A stretch of DNA of 64,000 bases from the NCBI GenBank assembly GCA_030427245.1, contig JAUHXA010000004.1, positions 124,001 to 188,000 on the forward strand, given 5' to 3'. Under the pieces are notes generated by a model. The model was given only the letters and a program-made list of their open reading frames with translations, ran no database searches and was not told the DNA's origin. Of this stretch, positions 61,211 through 64,000 are shown one piece after another. The DNA is from Bacteroidia bacterium. GTDB taxonomy: Bacteria; Bacteroidota; Bacteroidia; Chitinophagales; UBA2359. The position numbers were made by a program, and so were the translations under genes. How positions within the stretch are numbered: the first letter of the stretch is position 1; every line of letters begins with the position of its first letter.

Positions 61211-64000
61211 ATGAAAAAACTCTTACTCATCATAACCCTTCTATTTGTAAGTTTCCTATTCTCAGCAGTATGGGCGCAGACTTACAATATTAGCAATACA
61301 ACCGTCACAGACAATTCAGGCACACTCTATGATTCGGGAGGTCCTTTTAACAACTATTCAAATGGCGAAATCATTGAGTTTCAAATTTGTCCTACCACTT
61401 TCGGTCAATGCATTTTGATAGAGTTTGTCGACTTTACTTTAAATTTGGGAGATGTATTGCAAATTCACGATGGCGCAGGTGTTGTGGCAAGCCTCACTAA
61501 AGGCGCAACTCCCCAAAGTTTTGCAGTTTACAATACTTGTGCCGTCATCAGTTTTACCTCCAATAATATAAGCACTTCTGCAGGTTGGGAATTGACTTGG
61601 GAAGCCTCTGACGATTGCCCTCCACCTGCTCCAAATGATTGCATCAGAGCCATTCCTGTCTGTGACAATGGCATACTAAACTTCAATAGCTTCGGACCTG
61701 GAAACGATGATTTTGCTAGTACCAACAACGATAGTGGGTGTTTACTCTTAGAAGAACACCAATCTGCTTGGTACAAAATCAAAGTAGGAGACCATCCTAC
61801 CGATGGAGGTTTATTGGAATTTGTCTTGTCCCCAGAAGCAGGAAACGACGAAGATTACGATTTTGCCATTTATGGCCCTGCTCTTTCTTGTGACGAGTTG
61901 GGTTACCCCGTTCGCTGTTCATACGCTGATGACAACTGCCACTTTTGCCCTGAAACAGGCCTAGGAAATGGGGCAATGGATATTTCAGAGGGAGCCGCCT
62001 GCCCTACTTGCGACGGTTTTGTGGCCGCACTTCCTGTAAATCCAGGAGAGGTATATTACTTGCTTATAGACAACTTCAATGAAAGTTTTGCAGGGTTTGA
62101 ATTGACGTGGGGAGACGATGTGATTTTGGATTGCAGCATTCTCGGCTGTAGCCTATATGCAACGGCAGAATCATTGGGAGAAACTTCAATTTGTACGGCT
62201 CAAGGTACGGATATTCAATTGCAGGGTTCTTTTGCCAACAACGATAGTATCCCTTCTTTCAATTGGAAAGCAGATCCACCCGAAGCAGTTGGTTTTTTGA
62301 ATAATCCATTCATACACAACCCTACAATTGTTAATGACAGCATCCCTCAAGGATTTGACCGAGTAGTAGTTTATACCTTCACCGTTATAGATGGTGATTG
62401 TGTGGCAAGAGATAATGTAAGCATTCAGATTTTGAGTACGCCTTTCCCGCCTGTCACCGATACCTTACTCAACTATTGTGTGGGAGATGAAATAGTTGAT
62501 TTGGAGGTAATCCCTTCTGTAGAGGGCTTTATCGTAAAATGGTACGATCAAGATCCAAGTTTAATTCCCAATCTCACCCCTTTAGAGGATGAAGCGGTAT
62601 TCTCTCCCTTTATAAATGAAAATGTGGCAGGAACGCATCAATATTGGGTAACGGAAACCAATACCTATTGTGAAGGCCTCCCTACCCATGTCGTCCTCAA
62701 CATTTACTCTGTTCCCCAATTAGCCAGTATTCCCGAACAAGCCATTTGCTCGGCAAGTTTTGACCTTTCCACCATTCCATTAATAGATGTCAATGGCTTG
62801 GATTTGAGTCAAGCCGACCGACAATACTTTGTCAGTCCAGACTTGGCAGAAGGTTCGGTGACGGACTCGATTGTCACCCAAAGTGGTATCTATTGGATCA
62901 TGGTAGATTATTTTGGTTGTATTGATGCAGCAGCAGTTATCATCAAACTAGGCGATTTGAGTATAGAAATCAATACCACTGATGCAGATTGTGGAAAAGA
63001 TAATGGAAAAGCAACCGTTTTCACCAGCAATGGTGTGCCTCCCTACGAATACGCTTGGAGCACCGACCCAATACAAACAGCAGCCTCTATTTCTGATTTG
63101 GCATCAGGCATTTATACCCTTACAATAGGCGATGCCACAGGCTGTATATTAACCGAAGATTTTGCCATTTTCGCACCTCCCCTTCCCGAGGCTGCTGTAT
63201 CCAGCAACCTAACTGTTGGCTGTTTGGGCGACACCGTTCAGTTGTTTGGGGCAACTTTTACGGCAGGGCTTGAAATCAGCTATTTATGGACAGGTCCTAA
63301 TGGCTTTATTTCGTTTGAACAAAATCCACAAGTCACCATCACACAAATAGGCGAACCCAATACTTTTAGTTTAACAGTAACCGTTGACGGTTGTACTTCC
63401 CCGCCCAAAAGTCTTGAATTGTTTGCCTTACCTACTCCTATACCCAGTATCGTCAACAATGGCCCAAGTTGTGCAAATATTCCAATTACACTTTCAGCAG
63501 AAGTCGCGGCAAGCGGAAATGGTGCCAGTCTCCAATATTTTTGGAACGGCCCTGAAGGATTGGTGGGCACAGAGAAAAATTTGATCATTGAAAACCCCAT
63601 AGATGGCACAACCTATACCTTGGTGGTTTTTGGAGGCACTTGCTGGTCCGATACTGTCAGCACAGTTGTCACTGTCCAAGAAATACCCACCGTCACCGTT
63701 GACAATGACAGCCCTGTTTGTATTGGCGAGTCCATCACCTTGCTGTCCAATGTAGAAGCCAATACCGAAAATGTAGTCTATTCATGGACAGGCCCGAATA
63801 ATTTCGCTTCTGACGAGCAAAACCCATTGGTTGAAAATGCCGTTGCAGGAGGCGAATACGAATTGATTGCTACTGTCAACGGCTGTCCATCTGCTGCAAT
63901 GACGACAACGATTCAATACCACAGTCAGCCAGACATTCCTGCTATCTTACCTTCCATATTTGCCTGTCAGCCCCCTTTTGATTTAACCCAACTGGAAGTC
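61211..64000 (+). CDS. Giant T9SS-type adhesin with CUB and SprB-like repeats (5' part)
   Basis: 930 residues visible; the frame is open at the window end. Signal peptide about 1-22 (MKKLLLIITLLFVSFLFSAV, then WAQ). A CUB-like domain follows (about 30-135: GGPFNNYSNGEIIEFQICP, WELTWEA). Then a cysteine-rich region, several PKD/Ig-like units with repeated patterns (YSWTGPNNFASDEQNPLV and FWNGPEGLVGTEKN), and one SprB-type repeat around 595-645 (ADCGKDNGKATVFTSNGVPP, YEYAWST, SGIYTLTIGDATGC). SprB repeats occur in gliding adhesins; the T9SS tag would be at the unseen C-terminus. Likely function is attachment or gliding. Confidence 0.93.
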   Translation, partial: MKKLLLIITLLFVSFLFSAVWAQTYNISNTTVTDNSGTLYDSGGPFNNYSNGEIIEFQICPTTFGQCILIEFVDFTLNLGDVLQIHDGAGVVASLTKGATPQSFAVYNTCAVISFTSNNISTSAGWELTWEASDDCPPPAPNDCIRAIPVCDNGILNFNSFGPGNDDFASTNNDSGCLLLEEHQSAWYKIKVGDHPTDGGLLEFVLSPEAGNDEDYDFAIYGPALSCDELGYPVRCSYADDNCHFCPETGLGNGAMDISEGAACPTCDGFVAALPVNPGEVYYLLIDNFNESFAGFELTWGDDVILDCSILGCSLYATAESLGETSICTAQGTDIQLQGSFANNDSIPSFNWKADPPEAVGFLNNPFIHNPTIVNDSIPQGFDRVVVYTFTVIDGDCVARDNVSIQILSTPFPPVTDTLLNYCVGDEIVDLEVIPSVEGFIVKWYDQDPSLIPNLTPLEDEAVFSPFINENVAGTHQYWVTETNTYCEGLPTHVVLNIYSVPQLASIPEQAICSASFDLSTIPLIDVNGLDLSQADRQYFVSPDLAEGSVTDSIVTQSGIYWIMVDYFGCIDAAAVIIKLGDLSIEINTTDADCGKDNGKATVFTSNGVPPYEYAWSTDPIQTAASISDLASGIYTLTIGDATGCILTEDFAIFAPPLPEAAVSSNLTVGCLGDTVQLFGATFTAGLEISYLWTGPNGFISFEQNPQVTITQIGEPNTFSLTVTVDGCTSPPKSLELFALPTPIPSIVNNGPSCANIPITLSAEVAASGNGASLQYFWNGPEGLVGTEKNLIIENPIDGTTYTLVVFGGTCWSDTVSTVVTVQEIPTVTVDNDSPVCIGESITLLSNVEANTENVVYSWTGPNNFASDEQNPLVENAVAGGEYELIATVNGCPSAAMTTTIQYHSQPDIPAILPSIFACQPPFDLTQLEV

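Noticed and set aside
1-64000. tRNA or ribosomal RNA genes
   Set aside because: I looked for T-loop strings such as ggttcgaatcc and for conserved 16S or 23S segments on both strands and saw none; a covariance search (tRNAscan, Rfam) would settle this.

Overview
The window looks like chromosomal DNA of a Bacteroidota bacterium, most likely a Saprospirales-type marine or sludge organism. The signs are a type IX secretion (T9SS) C-terminal sorting domain, a very large CUB/SprB-repeat surface protein, the DUF6089-uppS-bamA-skp block, DUF2027/Smr and DUF2157/GDYXXLXY proteins, -7 boxes of the form TAnnTTTG, weak Shine-Dalgarno sequences and a G+C content that looks near 40%. No tRNA, 5S/16S/23S rRNA, insertion sequence, prophage or CRISPR array was seen. 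The only structural RNA gene is the RNase P RNA. The species call is inference.

Layout. 1-5.5 kb (minus): recQ (C-terminal part beyond the window), a small membrane protein, a 1025-residue membrane protein that looks like a degenerate helicase, and an M15-type peptidase. 5.5-6.2 kb: a noncoding array of 56-bp tandem repeats. 6.2-14.1 kb: ldcA (minus), then an ABC ATPase and a giant ABC-permease/M1-peptidase fusion (plus), separated by a 131-bp duplicated hairpin element, then a DUF2157-GDYXXLXY pair. 14.1-18.6 kb (minus): an aromatic amino acid operon, prephenate dehydratase, aminotransferase, prephenate dehydrogenase and DAHP synthase/chorismate mutase. Upstream lies what reads as a complete Phe/Tyr transcription attenuator: promoter, 24-codon leader with six aromatic codons in a row, antiterminator arm and intrinsic terminator. 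18.8-30.2 kb: a von Willebrand A/membrane pair, nicotinamidase-like hydrolase, PAS histidine kinase, deoxynucleoside kinase, mutS2, mazG, DUF2027-Smr and small secreted or membrane proteins. 30.3-30.75 kb: rnpB inside a long inverted repeat. 31-39.6 kb: a sigma-54 regulator, two thioredoxin-like lipoprotein/periplasmic proteins, and a T9SS-exported BNR-repeat protein. 39.8-45.8 kb (minus): two tandem class A penicillin-binding proteins flanking an orphan antitoxin-like gene, and a cupin. 46-54.2 kb (plus): the envelope block DUF6089-uppS-bamA-three skp/ompH paralogues, then xseA and a DUF4258 protein. 54.5-64 kb: 3-oxoacid CoA-transferase subunits, a CheY-like regulator next to a QTMAN-like glycosyltransferase, an exported WD40 protein, and the start of a giant T9SS adhesin that runs off the window.

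The most interesting items are the Phe/Tyr attenuator (18392-18583), the membrane-anchored pseudo-helicase (1801-4878), the bacterial QTMAN-like enzyme (56375-57502), the solo antitoxin between duplicated PBPs (42317-42559), and a set of long intergenic hairpins, including one that extends helix P1 of the RNase P RNA to over 30 bp. All functional calls come from reading the sequence and recalled family knowledge; no database search was run.
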